Shown in pieces: positions 46,294-57,595 of a stretch of 64,000 bases of DNA. The notes beneath the pieces were generated by a model, which searched no databases, was not told the DNA's origin, and saw only the letters and a program-made list of their open reading frames with translations. Within the stretch, counting starts at the first letter, position 1; every line of letters starts with the position of its first letter. A program made the position numbers and the translations under genes. The DNA is from Neofusicoccum parvum (Eukaryota; Ascomycota; Dothideomycetes; Botryosphaeriales; Botryosphaeriaceae): the NCBI GenBank assembly GCA_020912385.1, contig CP087209.1:1-64000 (forward strand), read 5' to 3'.

Positions 46294-47657
46294 TCACCAC
46301 ATCTTGTACACCAACCGACCCGCCACCTTGCCCTGCATCAGCTCCTGAAAGCCTTCATTGATCTGCTCCAGCCTCCGTGTCTCATGAACCCCTGCAATGC
46401 CGTGCTCCGCCGCCTGGGCGAGCGCCTCGACCAGGTCCTGCTTATTGCCCTGGTTAGTCGCGATGAGGGAGATGTCGCGCTTGACCATGTCCAGCACGCG
46501 CACGGCGATGGGCTCTTTCGGTACGCCGACGGCGACGATGCGGCCGTGATTCCCTGTCACGCGGAACGCGAGCTCGTACGCCGCGGCCGCGCCCGTCGTC
46601 ACGATAGTCGCGCCCAGCTGGGCGAGTGATTCCGCCGCGGCAGCATCGGTCGTTGTTGCGGTGGCCGTGTTGAATGTGGCGTCCGCGCCCGAGACACGGG
46701 CCAAGCGCAGCTTGTCCTCGTCGACATCGTCTACGATGGCGGATATCAGAAACTGACGACGATCTGGTGGTTGGGTGGAGGAAAGGGGGAAGGGGGCTTA
46801 CACGCATGTACTCGGTAGCCCATCGCCTTTGCGTACATAATGGTCAGGTGGCCTGTTTGGAAAGTAAGCAGGCTGGAAGGTCAAGAGTGCAGAGAAAATG
46901 TGCGTTCAAAGCTTACCGACGCCACCGCAGCCGATGATGTTGATGAAAGTACCGCCGGGCTGCACGGCCGAGATCTTGCGTAGGGCGCCGTAGGCCGTAA
47001 CGCCGGCGCAGAGGAGCGGAGCAGCACTGTTTCGAAGTGAGCATTGCCTGTCACCAATAGCATCGGCCTCGTCGCTCACGTCTCATACGACAGAGCGTCT
47101 GGGATCTTCACTGTCGACAGCGGGTCTGCAAGCGCGTACTGGCTGAAGCCGCCATACGGGCCGCGGAATCCAACGGGGGTCTTCTTGGCGCAGAAGCGGT
47201 GGTTGCCGCTATTGCATTCACTGCATTCGACTACATCGCTCAGCATGGAGTTGCGCGGAGGCGGGGGGTTGGACACGCACGGCAGGTCCACGAGGCGGGC
47301 ATGAAGCCGACGCGGTCGCCCTTGGAGAAGCCCTTCACACTGCTTCCCATTGCTACAACCACACCCGCGGCTGGTTACACATTAGTGCCGGAGGCCGAGT
47401 GAAAAAGGGCACCAACTCACGTTCGTGTCCGGCGCAGTAGGGCGTGGTGGCGCCGACCGCGCCCATCCAGCCGGCAAGATCGGAATTGCACAGCGATGAT
47501 GCCATCACCTTGACCAATATCTGATCTGCCGCGGGTTCGGGGATGGGCAGGGTCCGCAGCTCCAGCGGCTGCTTGAACTGTCGCACATGAGCACGCCGTA
47601 TCCGGGGCCGAATAAGGAACGTACCTCAACAACCGTGGCTGCAAGCATGGTGGCCAT
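46294..47657 (-). CDS. Zinc-dependent alcohol dehydrogenase
   Basis: Medium-chain dehydrogenase of about 342 residues in seven exons: 47657-47625, 47577-47421, 47370-47281, 47230-47080, 47026-46917, 46852-46802 and 46730-46294. Catalytic zinc ligands appear in SSLCNSDLAG and GHE. The structural zinc site CLECSECNSGNHRFC (Cx2Cx2Cx7C) appears only with the chosen 50-bp intron at 47280-47231. The nucleotide fold has IIGCGGVGHL and AYDVDEDKLRLA. Likely oxidises an allylic alcohol such as a dephosphorylated diterpenol, or reduces the aldehyde. Its divergent partner is an aldehyde dehydrogenase, so alcohol to aldehyde to acid is a natural reading (inference). The exon 6/7 junction is the least certain splice. 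Confidence 0.87.
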
Positions 47658-47737
47658 TTTCGCGTTTCCTGAGGGTATTCGGTATCTCTGCTTATGCTGC
47701 GGTCGGCGACACGACACGGAGATAGATATAGATGACG

Positions 47738-47749
47738 CGGTCCGGACCG
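47738..47749. promoter_or_regulatory. Candidate regulator site CGGTCCGGACCG
   Basis: A perfect 12-bp palindrome holding two overlapping CGG-N-CCG cores, in the 162-bp divergent promoter of the alcohol and aldehyde dehydrogenase genes. Confidence 0.5.
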
Positions 47750-47819
47750 AGCCCAGCTAGGACCGGCCCGGACACGGGAATCATAACCAGCCGCGTCTCC
47801 CCGGCTTCGAGCCACGACA

Positions 47820-49590
47820 ATGGCGCCCACCATGACCAGCCCCCTCCTCCCCTCCGGCGTCGCGCAGCACGGCTGCTTCATCGACAACGAGGTGCGAAGA
47901 AGACAACGCCGCTCGCCCGGTAGGCCTTGTTGCTGACCGGTCCCCACAGTACCACGGCGGGGGCGGTGCACCCTGGACACTGCACAACCCCAAGGACGGC
48001 ACGGCGCTGCAGGAGCTCGCAGGCGCCTCAGCCGCCGACGTCGACGCGGCGGTGACGGCTGCGGGCCGTGCCTTCTCCACAGGGCCATGGGCGGATGCGC
48101 CAGCCGCACAGCGCGCGCGGCTGCTCCACCGGCTGGCCGACCTCATCGACGAGCACGCCGAGGCACTGGCGCGGCTGGAAAGCCTCCCCTCAGGGCGGCC
48201 GATCTCCATGGTTCTCCACGGCGATCTCCCGCGCGTGGCCGACGTCTTCCGCTGTAAGCACCTACGCCTCCTTTCCTTTTTCGCGCCAAGCCGCGAGACC
48301 TAACGCCATGCGGCGCAGACTACGCCGGGTGGGCGGACAAGGTCAAGGGCGACTCGTACGCGCCTGAGGGCGGCTTCTACAAGATCGTCGAGCATGTGCC
48401 GCTCGGCGTGTGCGCCCTGGTGACGGCGTGGAACGCGTCGCTGCACTTCCTGGCGTGGAAGGCGGCGCCCGCGCTGGCGCTGGGCAACACTGTCGTCGTC
48501 AAGCCGAGCGAGAAGTCGCCGCTGGGCACGCTGGCATTCGGTCACCTCGCACGCGCCGCCGGCTTCCCGCCGGGCGTCTTCAACATCGTGGCCGGCGACG
48601 GGACCGCGGGCGCCGCGCTCGCGGCCCACGCCGGCGTGCACAAGATCTCCTTCACTGGCTCGCTCACCACGGGACGCCGCGTGCAGCTGGCCGCCGCCGC
48701 GTCCAACCTCAAGCGCGTCACGCTCGAGCTCGGCGGCAAGAGCCCCGCCATCGTCTTCGCCGATGCAGACCTCGACAACGCCGTCGCGTGGACCCTGCGC
48801 GGCATTACGACCAACAGCGGCCAGGTGTGCGCCGCCACCTCGCGTCTGATCGTGCACGAGGCCATCGCCGACGTCTTTGTCGCCCGCCTGAGGGCCGCGT
48901 TCGACGCCATCGCCGCCTCCCTGGGTGCCGACCCGCAGTCGCCGTCCACTACTTACGGCCCGTTGATTGACGCCGCCCAGTACGAGGCGGTGCTCGGACA
49001 CATCAGCGCCGCGAACGCGAAGGGTGCCGCTGCCGTTACCGGCGAGAAGGGCTGCTACGTCGCCCCTGTCCTGGTCGTGGATCCGGACCGCGAGTCGAGC
49101 GTCTACCGCGACGAGGTCTTCGGCCCCGTGCTCTGCGTCGAGACGTTCGCCGCCGAGAACGAGGCTCTCGAGAAGGCAAATGACACGCACTACGGCCTGT
49201 CTGGTGCGTCCCGTGTTCCTTTAGCGTTCCAAACGAGGAGGTTTACTGATAATGGTAGGCGCGATATACACCAAAGACATCAGCCGCGCCATCCGCATCT
49301 GGCGCCAGGTTCAGGCCGGCACTGTTTGCGTCAACTGCGCTCTCATGGCCGGGCCACAGATGCCCAACGGCGGCTTCAAGAGCAGCGGCACTGGTAGGGA
49401 GCTTGGCGAGTATGCGCTGCGCCACTACGCCGAGCCGCGCGCCGTGTGGATCAAGTGGGTGCTTTCCTTCGTCGTTCCCTCGGTTGCTTATGAGCAGAGG
49501 CTGACCACCCTCGCACAGCATGAGCACGTGAGAAGAGACATGTTTCACCGATGTCTGCCATGTCTTTGCACCAAGAGCCTTTCGAGATAG
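47820..49590 (+). CDS. Aldehyde dehydrogenase, NAD(P)-dependent
   Basis: Oxidises an aldehyde to an acid. Four exons, 47820-47891, 47950-48253, 48319-49203 and 49259-49590, give 530 residues. The fold is complete: VTAWNASLHF, VVKPSEKSPLG, SFTGSLTTGR, the general base Glu262 in LELGGKSP and the nucleophile Cys296 in NSGQVCAATSR, then EVFGPVL and MPNGGFKSSGTGRE. The predicted C terminus runs about 35 residues past the usual end (after AVWIK) with unrelated-looking sequence, so a missed intron or earlier end is possible near 49455. Divergent from the alcohol dehydrogenase; the pair could turn a diterpene alcohol into an acid. Confidence 0.92.
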
Positions 49591-49762
49591 AGGTGACTCG
49601 GGAATGTATTCTAAGTACCCAGGATCTAGTCTAGCTGAAAGCACACACCCGAGGAATTCCAATTCCAGCCACTCTATTTCGCCATCCCCAAGCCACGATG
49701 CGAGGTTCAACCATGCGTGACACACGTTGAATGTTGCGATCAAACCCAAACACCATTTCGAA

Positions 49763-50518
49763 TCAGCACCGGAGAGCACAACGACACCATGCTAATAGAA
49801 GATGGAAGTGTTGCCATAGAGAGAGCCGGGCTATTCGTACACAAGTCAGCGAGGGGCCGCTACACACACACACATGCACGGATGAAGGGGTGGTTGGCCC
49901 GACCGGGTAGTCGAGCGTGCGCTCGACAATCTTCCATTCGCCGGTGCTCGAGTTCCGCACCCAGTTGTCCTCGTACGTGCCCCAGGCCCACACAGACTGC
50001 CATGGCCGGTCAGCAAGACTCAAATGTTCCGCAGCGGATGAAGGGGGGAAGGGACTAACCTGCCCTGCATATGCGCCCGTGCCGAAGTGCATAGCGGAGA
50101 AGTAAGTGGCGGTCCTGGCAGTGGTGCCGCCCTTGGCGACCTCGATAAGCTGCGACGTGAGCCCGTGCTGGGTGTTGACCTTGGCGAGGATGTCTCTGAG
50201 GCCAGTCTTCAGCGCAGGCAGCGAGTCGAAGGCGCCCATGAGAGCCGAATAGTTGGACCAAGCGCTGGGAAAGAAGATTTCGTCCAGCAGATCATACTGC
50301 TTGCCGTCGATGGCGAACGGGTACAGGTTGAGCGTGCGCTGGATTTGCTGCACCGCGAGTAGGTCCTGCGGCTCGGTGATGGCTCCGTACGACCCCGGCA
50401 GGCTCGCCCGGTCGAGCGCGACCGTCGGCTGCCCGGTCGGCGCGTCGTCGCACTGTGTCGGTGCTGCTACCGCCAGCGCGATCGTAGTGGAGTAAACAAG
50501 TAGGCGCAGAGGGTTCAT
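49763..50518 (-). CDS. Secreted SnoaL-like (NTF2-fold) protein
   Basis: Exons 50518-50060 and 49996-49763; the 63-bp intron is in frame. Predicted 230 residues. A signal peptide is evident (MNPLRLLVYSTTIALAVAAP, cleavage likely before PTQ). The rest has the SnoaL-like pattern: QIQRTLNLYPFAIDGKQYDLLDEIFFPSAWSNYSA near the start, then WGTYEDNWVRNS...GEWKIVERTLDY. Proteins of this fold act as cyclases, isomerases or binding proteins in secondary metabolism. Its role here is unknown. The last about 30 residues are poorly conserved in appearance and the true stop could differ. Divergent from the GXWXG/DUF4334 gene. Confidence 0.78.
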   Translation of the reverse strand: MNPLRLLVYSTTIALAVAAPTQCDDAPTGQPTVALDRASLPGSYGAITEPQDLLAVQQIQRTLNLYPFAIDGKQYDLLDEIFFPSAWSNYSALMGAFDSLPALKTGLRDILAKVNTQHGLTSQLIEVAKGGTTARTATYFSAMHFGTGAYAGQVSPFPPSSAAEHLSLADRPWQSVWAWGTYEDNWVRNSSTGEWKIVERTLDYPVGPTTPSSVHVCVCSGPSLTCVRIARLSLWQHFHLLLAWCRCALRC

Positions 50519-50673
50519 GGTCAAGCCGAGACAAGTTGCGGAATAATGCTGGTCTCGACGAGGGAGCCGCGTTCGCGCTTTTGTATCCAACAGCAACACT
50601 CATACAGAAAAATCTAGACCAGGCAACAGAGGCTCTAGTCAGCTCAGCCCAAAGCTCCATGCGAATTCAGGGC

Positions 50674-50680
50674 CGGTCCG
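50674..50680. promoter_or_regulatory. Candidate regulator site CGGTCCG
   Basis: In GGCCGGTCCGGGCTC within the 419-bp divergent promoter of the SnoaL-like and GXWXG genes. A separate inverted repeat CTCGGGG...CCCCGAG lies at 50695-50719. Confidence 0.42.
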
Positions 50681-50937
50681 GGCTCACCAGGATGCTCGGG
50701 GCTCGCTTGAATCCCCGAGGCCGGCAGGGTCTGGAGCCACTGACGCGTATTTAAATCCTTCCAACCGCCACCTTGTCTGACCGCCCCATTACGAACTCTG
50801 ACGAACCACGTCTTCCAAGCCCAGAGTGAAGTGCCAAGTTCGACTCCGAGACACACGACAACTTTGCGATAATCATGGCTACGTACGCTACGAGCCCCTC
50901 CCAATCCGTCCGCCGGAAGGATTGCTGACACAATTCA

Positions 50938-51471
50938 ATGGGAAAAAGAAAGGGTCCGGAAGCTCGCTTCTTCGAGATGAGCAAGGCGCACGGCCAGGTT
51001 ACCGAAGCCGATGTCGAGGCCGTCTTCGACCAGCTGAAGCCGGTGAAGCCCGACTTCCTTCTGGGCGAGTGGGCTGGGGGTAGCCTCGACACGGGTCACC
51101 CGGGCCACAAGAACCTCGTGTCCATGAGGTGGGCCGGCAAGGCGATGCGTTCCGTCAACGACGTGGACCCGATCATTGTTCTGGACGACGAGGGCAAGCG
51201 GACAGTCAAGGAAGAATATGGGCACGCTTCGGTGAGACAGCCGCCTCGATAGCTCGGCTCTGGCTCCGGATCGAGATTGCTTACTTTAAAGCTTGGGTAG
51301 CTACGCGAGGTGGCCTTCCGCGGCGTCCTTTCGACCGCCATGATCTATGACGCCAAACCCATACTTGACCACTTCCGTTGCGTTGATGAGAACACTGTGC
51401 TCGGCGCCATGGATTGCCCCAAGCTCATGGGAGATGCCAGCACGTATTACTTCTTCCTGACCAGGCTCTGA
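50938..51471 (+). CDS. GXWXG / DUF4334 domain protein
   Basis: Small protein of 154 residues in two exons, 50938-51231 and 51301-51471. LLGEWAGGSLDTGHPGH carries the G-x-W-x-G motif near residue 42, and the second half (YGHASLREVAFRG...STAMIYDAKPILDHFR, ending GDASTYYFFLTRL) matches the DUF4334 half; the intron separates them. No signal peptide or membrane segment. The domain pair turns up in bacterial and fungal proteins of unknown activity, some next to secondary-metabolite genes. The start at 50938 is provisional; Met14 (MSKAHGQV) is an alternative. Clustered and divergent from a SnoaL-like gene, which suggests a pathway role that cannot be named. Confidence 0.75.
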
Positions 51472-51960
51472 GGAATTGATGGTGGATTGGTGGACGGGAG
51501 GAGTGTGGGGATGGTGGGGCAGCTACTGCTTGCTGGAACGATGACGGACGGTGCTGAACGAAATGGAGTCTATTCGAGTCGTAGTGAAATTGACAACGGA
51601 ACTCCTCCAACTGCAGTCACATTTCTCTTAGTGTCTCTTCCCCTCACACGTGCCCTTCGCTGAGGTCGAGGACTGCTCATGTCGCCTCGCCGCCCGCGTT
51701 GACGTGCTGACAGGGCAGGGCCAAGAAGGGACACCACCTTCGGTCATCAACTAACCGAAGTGGGAAAGATATTGCCGGGCCGAAGCCAATCTGGCCCATC
51801 ACCGAGCGAAGTTCCATATTTGTATTGTACAAACTCCCAAAGCTGTCCAAAGGGTCCATCCACAGATCCTTCCCGAGCACCATCTACGCAATAAACCACT
51901 TTGCCAGCTTCCTCCTGCCTGCCCAACACATCCATCCTCCCCTTCAACCACTGTTTCAGG
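51472..51960. promoter_or_regulatory. GGPP synthase promoter region
   Basis: No gene. It contains the inverted repeat CTTCGGT...ACCGAAG at 51738-51760, with 9 bp between arms, about 200 bp before the start. The CGG-N-CCG motif of other promoters is absent. Confidence 0.4.
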
Positions 51961-53157
51961 ATGTCTGTGGCGGAGACATACAAGCTTGGCACGGCCAAGG
52001 TTCCAATATGGCCCTTTGCAAGAGGCAAAGACATCACCCCGCCACAGAGCCTGTCCGACGTGGCCAGCGACGCGTCTGCGGCAACGCCGACGCTGCTGTC
52101 CCAGCTGGAAGCGGGTGAAATACCAATGCTGTGCGGCGGCTGGACGGCAGCGCAAGAGCGCAGCGTCGTGGAGCCGTACGAATATCTGTCCCAACAGAGC
52201 GGCAAAAACGTCCGGGGCAAGCTGATCTGGGCGTTCAACGAATGGACGCGGGTGCCCGCGGAGCGGCTCGAGATCATCGAGCGCGTGGTCAACACGCTGC
52301 ACACGGCGTCGCTGATGATCGACGACATCCAAGACGGCTCGACGCTGCGGCGCGGCGTCCCCGCCGCCCACGAGGTCTTCGGCGCCGCGCAGACCATCAA
52401 CAGCGCCAACTACGCCTACTTCCTCGCGCTGCGCGAGTTGCGCCAGCTGGCCAACCCCGGCGCTGTCGACGTCTTCGTCGAGGAGCTCATCGAGCTGCAC
52501 CGCGGCCAGGGTCTGGATCTGCTGTGGAGGGACAGCATGCAGTGCCCGGATGAGGACGAGTACGTCCACATGGTGGCCCGCAAGACCGGCGGTCTGTTCC
52601 GCCTCGCCATCAGGCTGATGCAGGCTGAGAGCGACTGCAAACTGTAAGCTCTCCCCACCCCGCCCCTCTCCCATGATCGTCTTCGCCTAACCAGGGGCTG
52701 ACCGCACGGCCTTCCTTCCCTCCCTCTCAGCGAACTGTGCGACCTTGCCGGCCTGATCGGCATCACTTTCCAAATACGCGACGACTACCTCAATCTCTGC
52801 AGTACGCAATACACAGACGCCAAAGGCTTCTGTGAAGACCTATCTGAGGGCAAGTTCTCCTTCCTCGTCATCCACGGCATCCACGCGGAGCAGGACCGCG
52901 GTGGCAACAACAACGAAGGCGGCCAGCTCTTCGACATCGTCCAGAGCCATCCCACCGACGTCGCCGCCAAAATGCGCGCCATCTCGCTACTCGAGCAGCT
53001 CGGCAGCTTCGAATACACACGCGCCGTCCTGGACGCGCTGGTGCGGCGCACGCGCCGGATGGTGGAGAGCTTCGATGCGCAGGCGGGCGGCGCTGGCGGC
53101 GGCAGGGGCATCACCGCCATCTTGGACGCCATGGGGTTGGACGGCGCGGCACGCTAG
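51961..53157 (+). CDS. Geranylgeranyl diphosphate synthase
   Basis: Head-to-tail prenyltransferase that makes the C20 precursor GGPP. Two exons, 51961-52643 and 52731-53157, give 369 residues. The first Asp-rich motif DDIQD is at 121-125 in SLMIDDIQDGSTLRRG, the second DDYLN at 245-249, with ELIELHRGQGLDLLWRD and KTGGLFRLA between them. A polar N-terminal extension of about 60 residues (start MSVAETYKLG) precedes the domain. The short side chains before DDIQD fit a C20 product. It is the only all-trans prenyltransferase in the window and the obvious substrate source for the class II cyclase. Convergent with the next P450. Confidence 0.95.
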
Positions 53158-53680
53158 CTCTAGCTAGCCCCGCGGCGTCTCGATTTTTTCCCGAATCGCT
53201 GCGAGGTGTGTGACGGTAGTAACGGCTTTGGCTGGAGTAGGGGTGTGCAACGGGGGTATATAGGTCGGATCGGGCGCACGTGCAAAGGCAAGGGGGTAAT
53301 CAATGCCAGCGTCCTTTTGAAGCAAACTGCCCAAGAGCGTGAGCTCCTATCCGCCATGTCCTTTGATGCAGTGCGCTTGGTGGGTGGTTGCCTCGGCATG
53401 CTCGGGCCGACGTGTATTGCCCGATAGGGAACGCGGCCCGAGAGTCTGCCATCATCGGGGCTACTGATTAGGAAAAGATGTACAGTAAAGAGGACATGGT
53501 TTGTATAATATTACTATAGGTAGACAAGAAAGAAAGAAGATAGCCGGGCCGTGGGTGTCGATGCGGGGGCAACGTCCATCCTTCCAGCGCGTTCCAAGAG
53601 AATTAGAGAAAAGCCGGCGGACCCAAAGTGGTAGAGGTAAATTTGATAAACTTGACTTGCGTAATGTACATAGTAGGGCT
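53158..53680. other. Convergent intergenic region
   Basis: Between GGPP synthase and P450 gene ends. Nothing recognised; open frames overlapping it are shadows. Confidence 0.6.
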
Positions 53681-55388
53681 TTACGCCTTGAACTCGCTAG
53701 ACAAAGCCGTCGTCGCCGTCGTCGACCTTGGCTTCAGCCTGCACATCAACGCCGGCTTCTCCCACACCACATAAGTCTTCTGGCCCTCGATCCAGGCCTC
53801 GCTCCGGGGGCAAATCTCGAGGTCGAAGCGCCACAGCAGCCGGGCGAGGATGGTGCGCATCTCGTTGTACGCGAGGTTGCGGCCGAGGCAGGCGCCGGGC
53901 CCGACGAGGAAGGACTGAAAGGCGCCGCGCGCGTCGCCGTAGAAGGGCGAGGCCGGGTCGCTGGCCGCCTCGGGCAGCCAGCGCTCCGGGTGGAAGCGAC
54001 CGCTCTCGAAGAAGCTCTCCGGGGCGCGCGCGGCCGCGAGGCGCGACACGCCGACGCCCATCTGCGGGGTCTGTTTAGCTGGGTCTGCGGGAGATGGCTA
54101 GGTACTCACCCCTCCGGGCACCAGGTAGCCGGCGATCTCGGTGATGCCGGGCGGTGTCAGGCGCTGGCTGAGGAACGGGGCCGGCGGGTAGAGGCGCAGC
54201 GCCTCGTCGAGGCAAGCGAGCATGTAGGGCAGGCTGTTGGCGGCGCTGGTGAAGGTGATGTCCTTCTCGCACTTGAACCTGCTGCGGACCTCGTCACTAG
54301 CCTGAGTCCCGTCAGTCAGTCAGTAAGCTTGCGGCAGCGAGCGGGGGGGATGCCACCGACCTTGCGCATGGCCTCGAGGTTCGTGCACAGGAAGTAGGTG
54401 ACGCCGGAGAGCAGAGTGGCGGTGGTCTCGGACCCGGCCATGATCAGCGTGCCCATGGTGCGGATGATCTCACCTTCGCTCATGCCGGCGTCGTGGTCGT
54501 CCTTGTGCTTCAGCGTGTAGGTGATGAAGTCCTTGCGCTCCTCCAGCGTGCCCTTGGCGAGCCGTGCCTGCACGGTTTGATTGCCGTACTCTTTGTGCGT
54601 TTTGCGCGACGCGCGCAGGTCTTTCGAGGCCATCAGGCCGATGAGCAGCTTGGCGAAGGGGTAGGTTGCGAAGCAGCGGATGATGTTGAAGGCGCGGATG
54701 TTCTTGAACACAGACGCCACCCACGGATGGTACTCGCCGCTCTGCAGCGCCGCAAACGACTGCCCGAAGGCAAGGTCGCTGATCACGTCGAAGGTCGTCA
54801 GGTTGTACCATTTGACCATGTCGACAGCTTCAGCAGAGCGAGCAGCGCCAGCCAGCCTATCAACCAGCAGGTCAATGTAGTGGGTGATCAGGTCCTCCTG
54901 CTCGCGCATCGCCTTCTCTGAAAAGGCGTGCGCCAGCTGGCGACGGATGCGGGCGTGATCTGGATGCGTCGAGTTGATGATGTCGGCGGGCTGACCGGGC
55001 TTCTGGCCGACGAAAGCGAAGCGCGGCCACTTCTGCAAGTAGTTTGGGTGCGCGTAGATGTCGCGCCACGCGCGCTCGTCGACGAAGGACAGCTCGTCGG
55101 GCGAGATGCGGACGACGGGGCCGTACTCCTGATGCATCTCACACAGCAGGTTGTCCAAGTCGCCGTTGGCGCACGCGAGGTCCTTGAAAATGTGGAACGC
55201 CGCCCACAGACGAGGACCGGGAAATTTGCGCGCCGCGTGGAGGTACACATTGTAAAGGCCTCGCAGCGCGGTCCCGAGAGCAACCTGCGTGGCCGCGTCA
55301 GAGTCAGAACATGGAGCAGTATGGAGAGAGTCCGTACGAAAACCGCGGCTGACACGGCGGCGCGGAGCAGCAGGCTTGCAAGTCCCAT
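53681..55388 (-). CDS. Cytochrome P450
   Basis: Four exons, 55388-55338, 55284-54361, 54301-54110 and 54061-53681, give 515 residues. The short first exon (MGLASLLLRAAVSAAVF) plus VALGTALRGLYNVYLH form the membrane anchor ahead of KFPGPR. The I-helix has AGSETT, the K-helix EALRLYPP, and the heme loop FLVGPGACLGRN has Cys447. Layout and sequence texture are like the P450 at 36515 (both have KFPGP or FPGP, VRISPDELSF or VRIAPDELSF, DMVKWYN), so the two are related trichothecene/aflatoxin-type oxygenases. Divergent from the flavin monooxygenase, so the two may act in sequence. Substrate unknown. Confidence 0.9.
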
Positions 55389-55482
55389 GGTCGGGTTTTC
55401 TTGCTACAGTGGGTATGGCAGGGGAGGGCGGTGCTCGAACAGAGCAATTGTAAGTCTTTTGACGGCTGGTCGTTTCGGTTGT

Positions 55483-55489
55483 CGGTCCG
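55483..55489. promoter_or_regulatory. Candidate regulator site CGGTCCG
   Basis: In TTGTCGGTCCGGTGC, in the 183-bp divergent promoter of the P450 and flavin monooxygenase genes. Confidence 0.45.
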
Positions 55490-55571
55490 GTGCGGCATTG
55501 CCGCTTCCGGTAATGCCATCTTCAGAACGATAAAGGCTGTGGCTCGGGCTCCACAACGTGGACCGCCAGCA

Positions 55572-57458
55572 ATGGCAGCAATGGAGACCGACCGTCCCAT
55601 ATTCCAGCCCCAGCGGACACTCAGCGTTGCCGTAATTGGCGCGGGCGCGTCCGGCCTTCTCCTGGCGTACAAACTACAGCGGCACTTTTCCGCCCTGGAC
55701 CTCACCGTGTACGAGAGGAATCCTGCCGTTTCAGGTACCTGGTTTGAGAATGTAAGCCCCTAGCACGCTCAGCACGCACTCCATCCGGCTCATCGGACCC
55801 CACAGACATACCCCGGCTGTGCCTGCGACGTGCCCGCACATTGTAAGTTGAGCCCCCTTTGCGAGCCGGAATGCAGACTCATCCTCCAAACCCACAGGCT
55901 ACACCTACTCGTTTGAGCCCAAGACAGACTGGTCTGCCAACTACGCCGGCTCCGACGAGATCCGCCAGTATTTCACCTGCTTCTGCGCCCGCCACGGGCT
56001 GGACAAGTACATCCGCCTGGAACACCAAGTCGTTGCCGCGAAGTGGGAGGATAAGGCTGCACAGTGGCTCGTGACAGTCAAGGACCTACGCACCGGCAGC
56101 GAAACGCAAACCAGAGCGCACGTCCTGATCAGCGCCACCGGAATCCTCAACAAGTGGAAGTGGCCGGCCATTGACGGCCTGCACTCGTTCAAGGGGAAAC
56201 TCCTTCACAGCGCAGCGTGGGATAGCAGCGTGGACCTGGAGGGCAAGACGGTTGGCCTGATTGGCAACGGGTGAGTTTGCAAGGACGTAGACAGAGGCGA
56301 ACTACACTGACGTAATCCGACAGATCGTCCGGCATCCAGGTCCTGCCGGCTATCACGCCAATGGCGAAAAGGGTGGTGCATTTTATCAGACAGCCGACTT
56401 GGATCGCACCGCCCGTGGGCGAGGAGTATCACCGGTACACTGATGGCGAGAAGGAGCGGTTTGCAACCGATCCCAAGCACCACCTCGAATTACGGCGCGC
56501 GACAGAGCAGCGCATGAATGGCAAGTTCGAGACCTTCCTCAGCGGATCGGCCGCGCAGAACCTGGCCCGTCAGTACGTGCAGGCCTCGATGCAGACCAAG
56601 CTCGCCGACCACGAGCTCGCGGACCGTCTCGTCCCCGATTTCCCTTTCGGCTGCCGGCGGCCCACGCCAGGCACGGGCTACCTCGAGGCCCTCCGCGAGC
56701 CGAATGTCCATACGGTCATCGGCGACATCGCCCGCGTGGACGAGCAGGGCGTGGTGACGGCGGACAACGTCACGCAAGCGGTAGATGTCCTGATCTGCGC
56801 CACCGGCTTCGACACGTCGTACCGGCCGAGCTTCCCCATCGTCGGCAGCACGGGGCAAAGCCTCTCGGACGCCTGGGCCACCGAGGTGCGCGGCTACCTG
56901 GGCCTCGCGGTGCCGGGCTACCCAAACTTCTTCACCGTGCTTGGCCCCGGCTGCCCCGTCGGCAACGGGCCGGTGCTGATCGCCATGGAGCACCAGGTCG
57001 GCTATGTGGTCCGCATGCTGGCCAAGTTCCAGAAGGAGGACGCCCGCGCGTTCGCAGTGCGCGAGGAAGCGGCCGCCAGCTTCAACGCCTGGGCCGACGA
57101 CTTCATGCGCCCGACCGTCTGGGCCCGTGACTGCCGCAGCTGGTACAAGGCCGGCTCGGCTTCCGGCCGCGTTGTGGCTCTCTGGCCCGGCTCCACCCTT
57201 CACTATATCGAGGCGGTACGCGAGCCGCGTTTCGAAGACTGGTCCTGGCTTCCCCAGCCCGACGCAAACCCCTGGGCCTTTCTTGGCAATGGCTACAGCT
57301 CCGCTGAGAAGCGGCCTGGAGGCGATCCCGCATGGTACATTCGCTCCCACGACGATTCTCCTCTAGATCCCTGTCTTGTCCGCCACACAGCCCCTTTTGA
57401 CCACAATCTACCTTCCCCTGTGTTAAACAATGACCGACCAACCAAACAGAATGGTTGA
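55572..57458 (+). CDS. Baeyer-Villiger-type flavin monooxygenase
   Basis: FAD- and NADPH-dependent oxygenase that inserts oxygen next to a ketone to give an ester or lactone. Four exons, 55572-55751, 55806-55842, 55898-56270 and 56324-57458, give 574 residues. The FAD motif VIGAGASG is at 21-28; TYPGCACDVPAH and YSFEP follow; the Baeyer-Villiger fingerprint FKGKLLHSAAW (FxGxxxHxxxW) is at 170-180; GLIGNGSSG forms the NADPH site, split by an intron; ICATGFDTSY is the late ATG-type motif. All key residues are present. It is the last cluster gene, 138 bp before the chromovirus LTR. Its lactone-forming chemistry fits a pathway that also encodes a lactonase-like domain. Confidence 0.93.
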
Positions 57459-57595
57459 TCGACCTTTAACAAACTTTGGAGCGGTAGGTGACGCGTCGTT
57501 GAGGCTTACGGAGTCGGTCCGCCACGGTGATGTGTTAGGTAATCCCGCCGCCCGCCTCCCCGTCCCGTTCTTTCCCCGCAGCAACAGAACATAAC

